Positions 29,679-38,327 are shown, counted from the first letter of the stretch. The stretch is DNA of 50,072 bases from Clostridiaceae bacterium AF10-41 (GCA_027686065.1 JAQCTH010000021.1:1-50072), one strand, 5' to 3'. The notes: generated from the sequence alone by a model not told the origin. Numbers and translations are program-made.

Positions 29679-29695
29679 TTATAAATCCTCCCCTA

Positions 29696-30835
29696 TTATC
29701 TTAAAGCGTTTCCTGAAATAACCATTTTTTGAACTTCTGAAGTTCCTTCGTATATTTCAGTTATCTTAGCATCTCTCATCATTCTTTCAACTGGATATTC
29801 TTTAGTATATCCATATCCACCAAATATTTGAACAGCCTTAGTTGTTACATCCATAGCTACTTCTGCTGCATAAAGCTTAGCTCTTGCTGCATCTACTGAA
29901 TATGGAAGTTTTGCATCTTTTAAGAAAGCTGCTTTATAAACTAAGTGTCTTGCTGCTTCAATCTTTGTATCCATTTCTGCTATCATCCATTGTAATCCTT
30001 GGAAAGCTGCTAATGGTCTTCCAAATTGTTTTCTTTCTTTCATATAATTAACTGCTTCTTCAAAAGCACCTTCTGCAATTCCTAATGCTTGTGCTGCTAT
30101 ACCTATTCTTCCTCCATCTAGAGTTTTCATAGCTATACCAAAGCCCTTGCCTTCTTGACCAATTAAATTTTCCTTTGGAACTCTACAGTTACTCATAACT
30201 AATTCTGTTGTTGAAGATGCTCTAATTCCAAGCTTATCTTCCTTTTTACCTATTGAGAAACCTTCAAAAGCTTTTTCAACTATAAAAGCTGAAATTCCCT
30301 TTGTTCCCTTGCTCTTATCTGTCATAGCAAATATTATGAATGTTTCTGCTACTCCACCATTAGTTATAAATATTTTTGATCCATTTAATACATAATGATC
30401 CCCATCTAATACTGCAACAGTTTGTTGTCCAGCAGCATCTGTACCTGCTCCAGGCTCTGTTAATCCAAATGCTCCAAGCTTCTTACCTGTTGTAAGGTCT
30501 GGTAAATATCTTTCTTTTTGATCCTTATTTCCAAATTGGTCTATTAATGAAGCACAAAGAGAAGTGTGAGCAGATAATATAACACCTGTAGTTCCACAAA
30601 CCTTTGATAATTCTTCTACTGCTAAAATATAAGAAAGTGTGTCTCCACCAGCTCCACCATATTCTTTAGCAAATGGAATTCCTAACATTCCTACATTAGC
30701 CATCTTCTCAACATTTTCCATAGGGAATCTTTCTGTTTCATCAATTTCAGCAGCAATTGGTTTTACTTCATTCAAAGCGAATTCTCTAACCATTTGTCTT
30801 ACTAATTCTTGTTCTCTAGTTAATTGAAAATTCAT
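29696..30835 (-). CDS. bcd: Butyryl-CoA dehydrogenase
   Basis: A 379-residue short-chain acyl-CoA dehydrogenase: FGLTEPGAGTDA (about 124), FITNGG (about 158), and the catalytic Glu in IYEGTSEVQ near the C-terminus. It reduces crotonyl-CoA to butyryl-CoA with EtfAB. GAGGAGG precedes the ATG. It lies 78 nt after crt. Confidence 0.98.
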   Translation of the reverse strand: MNFQLTREQELVRQMVREFALNEVKPIAAEIDETERFPMENVEKMANVGMLGIPFAKEYGGAGGDTLSYILAVEELSKVCGTTGVILSAHTSLCASLIDQFGNKDQKERYLPDLTTGKKLGAFGLTEPGAGTDAAGQQTVAVLDGDHYVLNGSKIFITNGGVAETFIIFAMTDKSKGTKGISAFIVEKAFEGFSIGKKEDKLGIRASSTTELVMSNCRVPKENLIGQEGKGFGIAMKTLDGGRIGIAAQALGIAEGAFEEAVNYMKERKQFGRPLAAFQGLQWMIAEMDTKIEAARHLVYKAAFLKDAKLPYSVDAARAKLYAAEVAMDVTTKAVQIFGGYGYTKEYPVERMMRDAKITEIYEGTSEVQKMVISGNALR

Positions 30836-30913
30836 TTATTATACCTCCTCGATATTGCACCCTTTTTACTTAAATTATCTTTTAAATATTGTAAATTAGT
30901 TATAGTTATTTTT

Positions 30914-31696
30914 TTATTTATTTAAGAAGTTTTTATTTCTCTTTTCTATAAATGCTGTCATTCCTTCTTTTTGATCTTCTGTAGAGAAGCATTTTCCAAA
31001 GTCTTCTGCTTCTATTACAATAGCACTATCCATATCAACTTGCATTCCTCTATTTATAGCATCTTTACAAAGTTTAACTGCTATTGGAGCATTTGCTATT
31101 ATTAAATTTGCCATAGCTCTTGCTTCTTCCATTAAGCTTTCTAGTGGAACAACTTTATTAACTAATCCTATTCTTAAAGCTTCATCTGCCTTTATCATTG
31201 CACATGTATAAATAAGTTCTTTAGCTTTACCTTCTCCAACTAGTCTTGGCAATCTTTGAGTTCCCCCAAAACCAGGAGTTATTCCAAGTCCAGCTTCTGG
31301 TTGAGCAAATCTTGCTCTTTCTGAAGCTATTCTTATATCACAAGCCATAGCTAACTCACATCCACCACCAAGTGCAAATCCTGATATTGCTGCAATAACA
31401 GGCTTGTCTAATTTTTCTAATCTTCTGAAAACTCTGTTTCCTAAAAGGCCAAATTCTTTTCCTTCTTCCTCTGATAGATCTTTCATTTCTGAAATATCTG
31501 CTCCAGCAACAAAAGCTTTTTCTCCTGATCCAGTTAAAACTACACAGTAGATATTTTTATCAGATTCTAAGTTTTCTAAAACTAGATCTAAATCCTGTAA
31601 AGTTTCTGAATTTAATGCATTTAGTGCTTTAGGTCTATTAATTGTAACTATAGCCAGATTTCCTTCTTTTTCAAGAATTATATTTTTCAATTCCAC
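30914..31696 (-). CDS. crt: 3-Hydroxybutyryl-CoA dehydratase (crotonase)
   Basis: A 260-residue enoyl-CoA hydratase. The two catalytic Glu regions are GGGCELAMACDIRIASERA and the PEAGLGITPGFGGTQRL stretch (about 105-145), and the oxyanion-hole loop is AFVAGADISEM (about 64). It dehydrates 3-hydroxybutyryl-CoA to crotonyl-CoA and is the first gene of the butyrate operon. The start is GTG (31694-31696) with AGGAGG upstream. A Rex-type palindrome lies 124 nt before it. Confidence 0.98.
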   Translation of the reverse strand: MELKNIILEKEGNLAIVTINRPKALNALNSETLQDLDLVLENLESDKNIYCVVLTGSGEKAFVAGADISEMKDLSEEEGKEFGLLGNRVFRRLEKLDKPVIAAISGFALGGGCELAMACDIRIASERARFAQPEAGLGITPGFGGTQRLPRLVGEGKAKELIYTCAMIKADEALRIGLVNKVVPLESLMEEARAMANLIIANAPIAVKLCKDAINRGMQVDMDSAIVIEAEDFGKCFSTEDQKEGMTAFIEKRNKNFLNK

Positions 31697-31819
31697 AATA
31701 AATCCTCCTTTATACTCTTATCTTATATTAAATTTGTTTAATAAAAACGATTATTATCTGAATATTTCTAAATTTATAAGTAATTCTTTTTACTTTAGTG
31801 TGTATCATAAATCAACAAT

Positions 31820-31837
31820 TTGTTAATCTTATAACAA
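31820..31837 (-). promoter_or_regulatory. Rex operator upstream of crt
   Basis: TTGTTAA (31820-31826), TCTT, ATAACAA (31831-31837): one base off the clostridial Rex consensus TTGTTAA-N4-TTAACAA. It lies between rex and crt. An overlapping palindrome TCAACAA-t-TTGTTAA (31812-31826) extends it. Repression of butyrate synthesis when NADH is low is the known role of Rex on this operon. Confidence 0.85.
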
Positions 31838-31839
31838 TC

Positions 31840-31877
31840 TAAAGCAAAAAATAATTGAAGCATTTGCTTCAATTATT
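31840..31877 (-). terminator. Terminator of rex
   Basis: Twelve-bp stem AATAATTGAAGC (31850-31861) with GCTTCAATTATT (31866-31877), 4-nt loop, then TTTTTGCTTT on the minus strand. It separates rex from crt. Confidence 0.88.
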
Positions 31878-31942
31878 ATTATAAACTGTTAAATTTCCTT
31901 TTGCAATAACTATTTGTAATTTAATCCAAATAAAAAATGTAA

Positions 31943-32584
31943 TTACTTACTTTCATCCTTATCATGTAGTAAATATATCAATGTTAGTAAGCTTTCGGAT
32001 AAATGAACGTTTTCAACTGTCACTTCCTCTGGTACTAATAAATCTACTGGTGCAAAGTTCCATATACCTGTAACACCATTTTCAACTAATATGTCACTTA
32101 CCTTTTGTGCATTTATTCTTGGAACACAAATTATACCTATATCAATTTTATTATCTTCTAGATAATCTTTTAACACATCAATATCTTGAATCTCTATATC
32201 CCTTATTCTCATTCCTATTAATTTGGGATTCGCGTCAAAAATAGCTTCAATATTTAATCCTATTTGAGAAAATCTACTATAGTTAGCTATCGCTTGCCCT
32301 ATATTACCTGCACCTACTATTATCCCTTTATATTCTTTATTCAAACCTAAAATTAAGCTGATTTGATTATATAAATCTTTTACGTTATACCCATATCCTT
32401 GTTGCCCAAAATCACCAAAACAGTTTAAATCTTGTCTTATCTGAGATGCAGTAAAACCTATTTTCTCACCTAATTCTTTTGAAGATATTCTATCAACATC
32501 ATTTCTTAATAATTCTTGTAAATATCTATGATATTTTGGCAATCTTTTTATCACAGCCATAGAAATATTCTTTTTCTTATCCAT
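31943..32584 (-). CDS. rex: Redox-sensing transcriptional repressor Rex
   Basis: A 213-residue Rex: N-terminal winged helix (about 10-75, SSKELGEKIGFTASQIRQDLNCFG) and Rossmann NADH domain (GAGNIGQAIANY at 91-102). It senses the NADH/NAD+ ratio and represses fermentation genes. AGGAG precedes the ATG. It lies directly upstream of the butyrate operon, separated by its own terminator and a Rex site. Confidence 0.98.
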   Translation of the reverse strand: MDKKKNISMAVIKRLPKYHRYLQELLRNDVDRISSKELGEKIGFTASQIRQDLNCFGDFGQQGYGYNVKDLYNQISLILGLNKEYKGIIVGAGNIGQAIANYSRFSQIGLNIEAIFDANPKLIGMRIRDIEIQDIDVLKDYLEDNKIDIGIICVPRINAQKVSDILVENGVTGIWNFAPVDLLVPEEVTVENVHLSESLLTLIYLLHDKDESK

Positions 32585-32824
32585 AACAATCTTCTCCTAA
32601 TCCTCTTTATTATTATATATTAAAATAATACTATTCTTATTTACAATAGTTATTTTACCACTATTATTAAAAATTTAAAACATATTCCACCATATGTTAA
32701 AGAAACTTATAAAATTTATGAATTTATAATATTATCTCTCTTTATATTTTATTATCTCCATTTTAATATGTTTTTTATTATAATTCTATATTTTTATTAT
32801 TTTTTAATATTATTATAAAATAAT
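32585..32824. other. Leader of rex
   Basis: About 240 nt of AT-rich DNA (many A/T runs) between the end of the candidate small RNA and rex. A TATAAT near 32611-32616 could serve as the rex -10, without a clear -35. No gene is seen. Confidence 0.4.
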
Positions 32825-32956
32825 AAAAAATAAGACTTATGTATAACGTAGCAGATCCGTTATACATAAGTCTATTAATTTATACAAAGCTTCTACGTAC
32901 TTTGTAAACAAGATAATGATCTTGTATGCTTCCCTTTGCCTAAAAAGTTCTCAACC
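32825..32956 (-). ncRNA. Candidate small RNA between cadA and rex (about 130 nt)
   Basis: A perfect consensus promoter (32963-32991) would start an RNA at about 32956. The RNA holds an unpaired purine-rich 5' part (AGGCAAAGGGAAGC), a hairpin ACAAGAT-N4-ATCTTGT (32908-32925), a hairpin TACAAAG-N10-CTTTGTA (32883-32906), and ends in a 16-bp terminator stem (32833-32873) with a TTATTTTTTATT tail on the minus strand. No start codon with a ribosome site gives a meaningful peptide. I do not recognise an RNA family: it lacks the hallmarks of c-di-GMP, SAM, NiCo, T-box or 6S RNAs as far as I can judge. It could be a free regulator or a riboswitch-like leader of rex. Confidence 0.7.
32833..32873 (-). 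terminator. Terminator of the candidate small RNA
   Basis: Sixteen-bp perfect stem (left arm AGACTTATGTATAACG at 32833-32848, right arm 32858-32873), 9-nt loop, T-rich tail on the minus strand. Confidence 0.88.
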
Positions 32957-32962
32957 TAGTTT

Positions 32963-32991
32963 ATTATATTTAATATGATGAAATTTGTCAA
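32963..32991 (-). promoter_or_regulatory. Consensus sigma-A promoter of the candidate small RNA
   Basis: Minus-strand TTGACA (32986-32991), a 17-nt spacer, TATAAT (32963-32968): both hexamers perfect. It starts 30 nt after the cadA stop and points away from it, with only the RNA gene downstream. Confidence 0.88.
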
Positions 32992-33020
32992 TAAAAAAAG
33001 TTTACCTCTTCAAATTTTGT

Positions 33021-35270
33021 TTACTTTAAACATCTTGTTGAGTTTATTACCGCAATTACAGTAACTCCAACATCTGCGAATACTGCTTCCCACATATTTG
33101 CCATTCCGAAAGCACTTAAAATTAATACAAGAAGTTTTACTCCTAATGAAAAGATTATATTTTGCCATAAGACCTTATTTGTTTTTCTTGCTACTTTAAT
33201 TGATGTAACTAAAGCTTCAGGATCATCTTTCATTAGTACTACATCTGCTGCTTCAATAGCTGCATCTGATCCTATACCACCCATAGCAACTCCAATATCT
33301 GCTCTTGCTAAAACTGGTGCATCATTTATTCCATCTCCCACAAATATAACTTTTCCTTTAGTTGTATTATTTTTAATTAACTCTTCCACCTTTTCAACTT
33401 TATCTCCTGGTAATAATTCAGCAAATACTTTATCAACACCTACTAATGCTGCTACTTTTTCTCCTACTGACTTGTTATCTCCAGTTAACATAACTGTTTG
33501 AGATACACCAATATTCTTCAATCCTTCTATTGCTGATTTAGAGCCTTCTTTTATTTCATCAGAAATTACTATATTACCTTTATATTCATTATTTATTGCT
33601 ACATGAACTATTGTTCCAATTGAATCTACATTATTATATTTTATATTATACTTTTCCATTAGTTTATAGTTTCCTACTAATACATCTAAAGAATCTATAT
33701 ATGCTTTGATTCCATGTCCTGATATTTCTTCATAATTACTTAACTTTTGTGAATCTATTTCTTTTCCATATTCTCTTATGATAGATTGTGCTATCGGATG
33801 ATTTGATAAACTTTCTGAAATAGCTGCAACCTTTATTAACTCTTCTTTAGATATATCAACATTATTTATTTCTGTTACCTTAAACACACCTTTAGTTAAT
33901 GTTCCTGTTTTATCAAAAACAACAGTATTAACATCTTTAAGTGCTTCTAAATAATTTCCGCCTTTAACTAATATACCTTTTCTAGATGCACCACCAATTC
34001 CTGCAAATAGTCCAAGAGGAATTGAAACTACTAATGCACAAGGACAAGATACTACTAAAAATATTAATGCTCTATAAATCCAATCATAGAAATTAGCATC
34101 TTTAATTACTAAAGGAGGTATTATTGCTAATGCTATTGCTGAAAATACAACTATTGGAGTATATACTCTAGCAAATCTAGTAATAAACTTTTCAGTAGGT
34201 GCCTTCTTATTAGAAGCATTTTCTACTAATTCTAGAATTCTAGAAACTGTTGACTCTTTAAAGCTCTTAGTTACTTTTACCTTTAAAACACCATTAGTGT
34301 TTATAAAGCCTGCCAAAATATCTTCTCCTACTAAAACCTCTCTTGGAACTGATTCTCCTGTAAGTGCTGATGTGTCAACAAAGCTTATTCCTTCTATTAC
34401 AATACCATCTAATGGCACTCTTTCCCCTGGCTTTACTATTATTAAATCATCTATATTTACTATTTCCGGATTAACTTTTTCTTCTTTACCATCCTTTATA
34501 AGATTAGCATAGTCAGCTCTTATATCCATAAGTGAAGTAATTGATTTTCTTGACTTATTAACTGCATATGATTGGAATATCTCTCCTATTTGATAGAATA
34601 ACATAACAGCTACTCCTTCTGGAAATTCTCCTACAAAAAATGCTCCTAAAGTTGCTACTGTCATTAGAAAGTTTTCATCAAAAACTTCTCCTCTTAATAT
34701 ATTCCTAAAAGCAGTTAAAACTACATCTCCTCCAATTAAAACATAACTGCTAGCAAAAAGAATTATTGATATAGGATACTCTTCTTTGAAAATTATAGCA
34801 AGTACATAAATTACAACCCCTATTATCAATCTAAGATTTTCCTTTAGGCCTATTGCATTCCCATGAGAATGATCATGAGAGTGTTCATGTGAATGTCCAT
34901 GAGAGTGTTCATGTGAATGACTGTGTGAATGTTTTTCATTATGGTTATGAATTTCTTTATCAATATCATTTTCTGTTTTGCAACAAGACTCACTTGTACA
35001 CTTCTTAACATCTTCTTTGTTAATTGCTCTATTTTCATCCTTATCAAATACTTTAACACCTGGCTCTAATTTATTTACTATAGATTTTATTTCTTTAATT
35101 GCATCTTCTCTTTCTATTGTTCCATTTAGCTCTATGATTAAAGTAGATGTTGCAAAATTTAAAGTAGCTTCCTTAACACCATTTAAGTTATTTACTTTTG
35201 TTTCTATTTTATTTGCACAATTTGCACAATCCAATCCAGATAAAATTAGTTTTACTTCATTACTACTCAT
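33021..35270 (-). CDS. cadA: Heavy-metal-exporting P1B ATPase (Zn/Cd/Pb type)
   Basis: A 749-residue P1B-type ATPase. N-terminal metal domain with GLDCANC (C15, C18), a CTSESCC cluster (C91, C96, C97), a His-rich linker (about 108-137), then membrane helices, the CPC metal motif (C419, C421), the phosphorylated D453 in VFDKTGTLT, and GDGINDAPVL. It pumps Zn2+, Cd2+ or Pb2+ out of the cell. The start chosen is the ATG at 35270, with GGTGA upstream, a weak site; two GTGs just before it are possible. It lies 16 nt after cadC and shares its promoter. The His linker contains an in-frame tandem repeat. Confidence 0.95.
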   Translation of the reverse strand: MSSNEVKLILSGLDCANCANKIETKVNNLNGVKEATLNFATSTLIIELNGTIEREDAIKEIKSIVNKLEPGVKVFDKDENRAINKEDVKKCTSESCCKTENDIDKEIHNHNEKHSHSHSHEHSHGHSHEHSHDHSHGNAIGLKENLRLIIGVVIYVLAIIFKEEYPISIILFASSYVLIGGDVVLTAFRNILRGEVFDENFLMTVATLGAFFVGEFPEGVAVMLFYQIGEIFQSYAVNKSRKSITSLMDIRADYANLIKDGKEEKVNPEIVNIDDLIIVKPGERVPLDGIVIEGISFVDTSALTGESVPREVLVGEDILAGFINTNGVLKVKVTKSFKESTVSRILELVENASNKKAPTEKFITRFARVYTPIVVFSAIALAIIPPLVIKDANFYDWIYRALIFLVVSCPCALVVSIPLGLFAGIGGASRKGILVKGGNYLEALKDVNTVVFDKTGTLTKGVFKVTEINNVDISKEELIKVAAISESLSNHPIAQSIIREYGKEIDSQKLSNYEEISGHGIKAYIDSLDVLVGNYKLMEKYNIKYNNVDSIGTIVHVAINNEYKGNIVISDEIKEGSKSAIEGLKNIGVSQTVMLTGDNKSVGEKVAALVGVDKVFAELLPGDKVEKVEELIKNNTTKGKVIFVGDGINDAPVLARADIGVAMGGIGSDAAIEAADVVLMKDDPEALVTSIKVARKTNKVLWQNIIFSLGVKLLVLILSAFGMANMWEAVFADVGVTVIAVINSTRCLK
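34874..34921. repeat. Tandem repeat in the cadA His-rich linker
   Basis: Two copies of a 24-bp unit (34874-34897 and 34898-34921, differing at one base) encode alternating His-Ser/His-Glu/His-Gly residues. Such repeats can expand or contract and change metal-binding capacity. Confidence 0.75.
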
Positions 35271-35286
35271 ACTTTTCACCACTTTC

Positions 35287-35646
35287 TTATTCTATAATAT
35301 GCTTGAATCCTTCATCAAATATATGCTTAACATGATCATCTGCTAATGAATAATATATAACTTTTCCGTCTCTTCTAAATTTAACTAATCTATTTGATTT
35401 CAATACTCTTAGTTGATGTGAAATTGCTGATTGTGTCATATTTAATAATGCTGCTAAATCACATACACATAATTCCGCTTGGAATAAAGCACATAATATT
35501 TTTATTCTTGTGGAATCACTAAAAGCTTTAAATAAGTCAGCTAAATCATATAAATTTTCTTCATTTGGTATAGACTCTTTTACTTTCTCAACAACATCTT
35601 TATGAATTATTGTACAATTACAACTTTCTAATCTATTTTCTTCCAT
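35287..35646 (-). CDS. cadC: CadC-type ArsR/SmtB metal-sensing repressor
   Basis: A 119-residue winged-helix repressor. Both CadC metal sites are visible: the alpha3N site (N-terminal C9, C11; ELCVCDL with C60, C62) for Cd/Pb, and the alpha5 site (D103-x-H105 with H116-x-x-E119) for Zn. The recognition helix is LLNMTQSAISHQLRVLKS. It releases the operator when metal binds, turning on cadA. The start chosen is the ATG at 35646 with AAGGAGG upstream; an ATG 18 nt earlier overlaps that site. It is the first gene of cadC-cadA. Confidence 0.95.
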   Translation of the reverse strand: MEENRLESCNCTIIHKDVVEKVKESIPNEENLYDLADLFKAFSDSTRIKILCALFQAELCVCDLAALLNMTQSAISHQLRVLKSNRLVKFRRDGKVIYYSLADDHVKHIFDEGFKHIIE

Positions 35647-35659
35647 AATATCCTCCTTG

Positions 35660-35685
35660 AACATATGAGCAATTGTTCATATGTT
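35660..35685 (-). promoter_or_regulatory. CadC operator
   Basis: Near-perfect 26-bp palindrome with outer arms AACATATGA and TCATATGTT around a GCAATTGT centre. It contains the ATATGAxCAA-type half sites of ArsR/SmtB family operators and lies between the -10 and the cadC ribosome site. Confidence 0.9.
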
Positions 35686-35696
35686 TGTTTAATAAT

Positions 35697-35726
35697 ATTA
35701 TATGCTACCTTTCAGGAAAATGTCAA
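35697..35726 (-). promoter_or_regulatory. Promoter of cadC-cadA
   Basis: Minus-strand TTGACA (35721-35726), an 18-nt spacer, TATAAT (35697-35702). Both hexamers are perfect consensus. Confidence 0.9.
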
Positions 35727-35756
35727 CCATTATAGTGATATTCTAATTAAAACTTT

Positions 35757-35787
35757 AAAAAAAAATAGAGAGTCAATGACTCTCTAT
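35757..35787 (-). terminator. Terminator of the phospholipase C-like gene
   Basis: ATAGAGAGTC (35765-35774) pairs with GACTCTCTAT (35778-35787), 3-nt loop, followed by a T run on the minus strand. It overlaps the last codons of the gene. Confidence 0.85.
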
Positions 35788-36377
35788 ATAACTAAAGCTA
35801 TATGCTCTTTTAATTTTTGATTTAAAACTACTTCATTTAGTACCATATTTATAACTGTTGTACAAATATGACTAGCAAAAAGTAAATCTTTTTCATAAGA
35901 AATTTTACCTTCATATTCTTTTTGTAACTTCATAATATATTTTCTTATTTCTTCTGAGGTTAGATGATAATTTATATCTTGTTTAATATTATAATCTTTA
36001 GAAAATTTATTTAAGTCATTTTCATATAGTACATGCTCTTTCATAGCATTAGCACTTTTAAATTCCCATCTTTGAAAATGAGGAATACAAAAATAATCAC
36101 ATAAGAAGTGACATACAACACCTAGTTCTTGATTAAATTTATTTGGTGAATACCTATTATAAATATCATCCAATGTTAACGAAGATAAAAATTCTATTTT
36201 TTTAGTAATCATATCAAAACTTTCATCTATATAATGTTTTTTAAATTTATATTTTGATACAGAATCAGGTTTTAAATTACCCCATATAAAATGTCCCTCA
36301 TTTATTATAAAAACTTTATCTTCTTCTACACTATTTATGAATTTTTGTGCTAAAGCTTTGTGAGTATTCATCATCAT
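35784..36377 (-). CDS. Zinc-dependent phospholipase C family protein
   Basis: A 197-residue protein of the bacterial zinc-dependent PLC superfamily: FIWGNLKPDS (about 30-39) and the metal cluster HFLCDYFCIPHF (about 89-100), with further His at positions near 48 and 112. Unlike the clostridial alpha-toxin it has no signal peptide and no C-terminal C2-like domain, so it is likely cytoplasmic and not a secreted toxin. Its substrate is unknown. The ATG follows GAGGTGAG. It stands alone, with an inverted repeat (TATATGATAATA near 36402 and 36466) in its leader. Confidence 0.75.
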   Translation of the reverse strand: MMMNTHKALAQKFINSVEEDKVFIINEGHFIWGNLKPDSVSKYKFKKHYIDESFDMITKKIEFLSSLTLDDIYNRYSPNKFNQELGVVCHFLCDYFCIPHFQRWEFKSANAMKEHVLYENDLNKFSKDYNIKQDINYHLTSEEIRKYIMKLQKEYEGKISYEKDLLFASHICTTVINMVLNEVVLNQKLKEHIALVI

Positions 36378-36605
36378 AGTTTCTCACCTCGCTTTTATTT
36401 TATATTTATATGATAATACTATTTCAAATAGAAAACAAATATGTTTTTCTGTATATGTGACCACTTATTATCATATAAGATTTAAATTATCTTTACTAAC
36501 TATTATAAATAACTATCCATTTTTTGTTAATTTTATTTTTTATTATTTATTTTATTACTTATTAAAATATATTTTTAACTTCAGACATTTTTAGTTTTTT
36601 TATAA

Positions 36606-37679
36606 TTATTTGAATATATGTATTTTCCCGCTATCATTTAGATTTTTTAATATTATAACTATTACTGGTAATACAAACAATCCTAGGAATCCAAATATCT
36701 TTACACCTATAAACATACACATAAGCATTATTAATGGATGCAGCCCTACTTGTTGTCCTACAACCTTTGGTTCTAATACATTTCTAACTATTGTTATTAC
36801 AACATAAAGTATTGTTAATCCTATTGCTAAAGCTATGTTACCTCTAATTAATTCTATTAATATCCAAGGAATCACTATTCCACCAGTTCCAAGTACTGGT
36901 AGTACATCTACGCAGGCTATAAGAAGAGCTATTGTAATTGCTCCTTCAATTTTTAAAATTGAAAGTCCTATTGCTAGTTCTATAAATGTTACAGATATAA
37001 TTATTGAATAAGCTTTTATAAACTTAAATAAAGTTCCAACTATATAGTCTTTTACTTCAAATATAATACTTGAACTTTTTTCTGAAAATTGTCTTGTTAT
37101 AAAACTTGTAATACTCACATAATCCATTGCAAAAAAGAAAGATGATATAATTGAGAATATTACTAAAACAAAAAATGATGGTACTGTTGAAACTGTTGAT
37201 GATACAAACAAAACCACTCCAGATGATATATTTGTTATTATTGTTCCTAATGATTTAGTTAAGGAAGATATCATATCTCTAATAGCTTGCATTAAAGCTG
37301 GGTCTAATTTCACTAATATTTCTTCGAAATTACTTGATATTTGAAATATTGAAGGTTCTATCGTTGTTATATATATATTAGGTAACTTCATAAAAACTTC
37401 TTTTAATGCTACAAATATCTTAACCATAATTAAGGTAAATAGTGCCCCTACCGTTGTATAGAATATTAATACAGTTATTCCAGCAACAACTTTTCTATTA
37501 ATTCGTAGCTTTTTTGATATAAAATTAATTAATGGTTTTAATATAAATGCTATTCCAAAACCAACTACAAATGGTAAAAACCAGCCAAGTCCATATTTAA
37601 TTGTTATATAGATTATTGCTGCAATAATTAAAAAATATATTGTATTTATTATAAACTCTCTTTTCTTCTCTACACCCAT
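36606..37679 (-). CDS. AI-2E family transporter (permease)
   Basis: A 357-residue membrane protein with about eight helices, of the AI-2E/PerM superfamily. The C-terminal family signature is visible: PVLGTGGIVIPWILIELI (about 260-277) and NVLEPKVVGQQVGLHPL (about 305-321). Characterised members export small molecules or ions; function cannot be assigned further. AGGAG precedes the ATG. It lies alone between the phospholipase-like and zinc-ribbon genes. Confidence 0.88.
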   Translation of the reverse strand: MGVEKKREFIINTIYFLIIAAIIYITIKYGLGWFLPFVVGFGIAFILKPLINFISKKLRINRKVVAGITVLIFYTTVGALFTLIMVKIFVALKEVFMKLPNIYITTIEPSIFQISSNFEEILVKLDPALMQAIRDMISSLTKSLGTIITNISSGVVLFVSSTVSTVPSFFVLVIFSIISSFFFAMDYVSITSFITRQFSEKSSSIIFEVKDYIVGTLFKFIKAYSIIISVTFIELAIGLSILKIEGAITIALLIACVDVLPVLGTGGIVIPWILIELIRGNIALAIGLTILYVVITIVRNVLEPKVVGQQVGLHPLIMLMCMFIGVKIFGFLGLFVLPVIVIILKNLNDSGKIHIFK

Positions 37680-37814
37680 TATTTAATCATCTCCTAATTT
37701 TTTCTTTGATTATACAATAAATTATTTATATTTTAAATTCAAATTTTTAATATTAAGTTAAACTTAAGAAAAGCATAAAATGAATCTATTTTTAAACAAT
37801 TCAAATATAATAAT

Positions 37815-37849
37815 TAAAGATAGAGAAAATTAATACTTCTCTATCTTTA
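37815..37849 (-). terminator. Terminator-like hairpin after the zinc-ribbon gene
   Basis: TAAAGATAGAGAA (37815-37827) pairs with 37837-37849, 9-nt loop. The arms are nearly the same as in the hbd terminator at 26927-26965, and AAGCCT follows both. Confidence 0.65.
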
Positions 37850-37934
37850 TCATAAAGCCTAAAAGATTCAATAATTAGTTTTAATTGCTAACTATTAATA
37901 TAGTTTTTAAATATATCCGCAAATTTTTTTATTA

Positions 37935-38327
37935 CTAATCCCAAAATATGTTTCTAACACTCTGAAGATGTTCATAATTACAAATTGGACATTTGCTATT
38001 TACTACTTCTTCTTCACTTATCAAATTACATTTACCTTTGCATACTTTACATTCATAATCTAATTTAAACACTTTATTATTATCATAATTAATTTCAACA
38101 TAAGGAACTGTTGCTAAATCTCCACATTTCTCACACTTTGTGTACACATTGTAATAAAATATCTTATTTATATTATTATTATTTATTATAAGATCTATGA
38201 TTTCATTTTCTTTTTTAGTAAGCTCTCGTCTAAATATTTCAAAGTCTTGAGTTCTACTCCCCAATCCTTCAAACAACGTAGTACTATAATCACACTTTTT
38301 ACACTGAATACTTACTCCATTTCCCAA
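37935..38327 (-). CDS. Hypothetical zinc-ribbon protein
   Basis: I do not recognise this 130-residue protein. It has four Cys pairs, C-x2-C at about residues 9/12, 64/67, 92/95 and 112/115, which would form two zinc ribbons, and a charged helical stretch (about 25-55) between the first two. It has no signal peptide or membrane helix. The start is TTG at 38327, supported by AAGGAGG 7 nt upstream and no better in-frame ATG. It might bind nucleic acid or act as a small regulator, but nothing in its context shows which. Confidence 0.7.
   Translation of the reverse strand: MGNGVSIQCKKCDYSTTLFEGLGSRTQDFEIFRRELTKKENEIIDLIINNNNINKIFYYNVYTKCEKCGDLATVPYVEINYDNNKVFKLDYECKVCKGKCNLISEEEVVNSKCPICNYEHLQSVRNIFWD

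Noticed and set aside
32825..32956. A c-di-GMP or metal riboswitch as identity of the candidate RNA
   Set aside because: GGCAAAGGGAAGC looks vaguely like a riboswitch core, but the paired elements and conserved bases of these classes are not found, and no coding gene lies immediately downstream.
34850..35059. Second minus-strand frame inside cadA rich in His and Met
   Set aside because: It is an out-of-frame reading of the His-rich linker of cadA, with no independent start signal.
35784..36377. Alpha-toxin (secreted phospholipase C)
   Set aside because: There is no signal peptide and no C-terminal membrane-binding domain, and the length is about half; only the zinc-site fold is shared.
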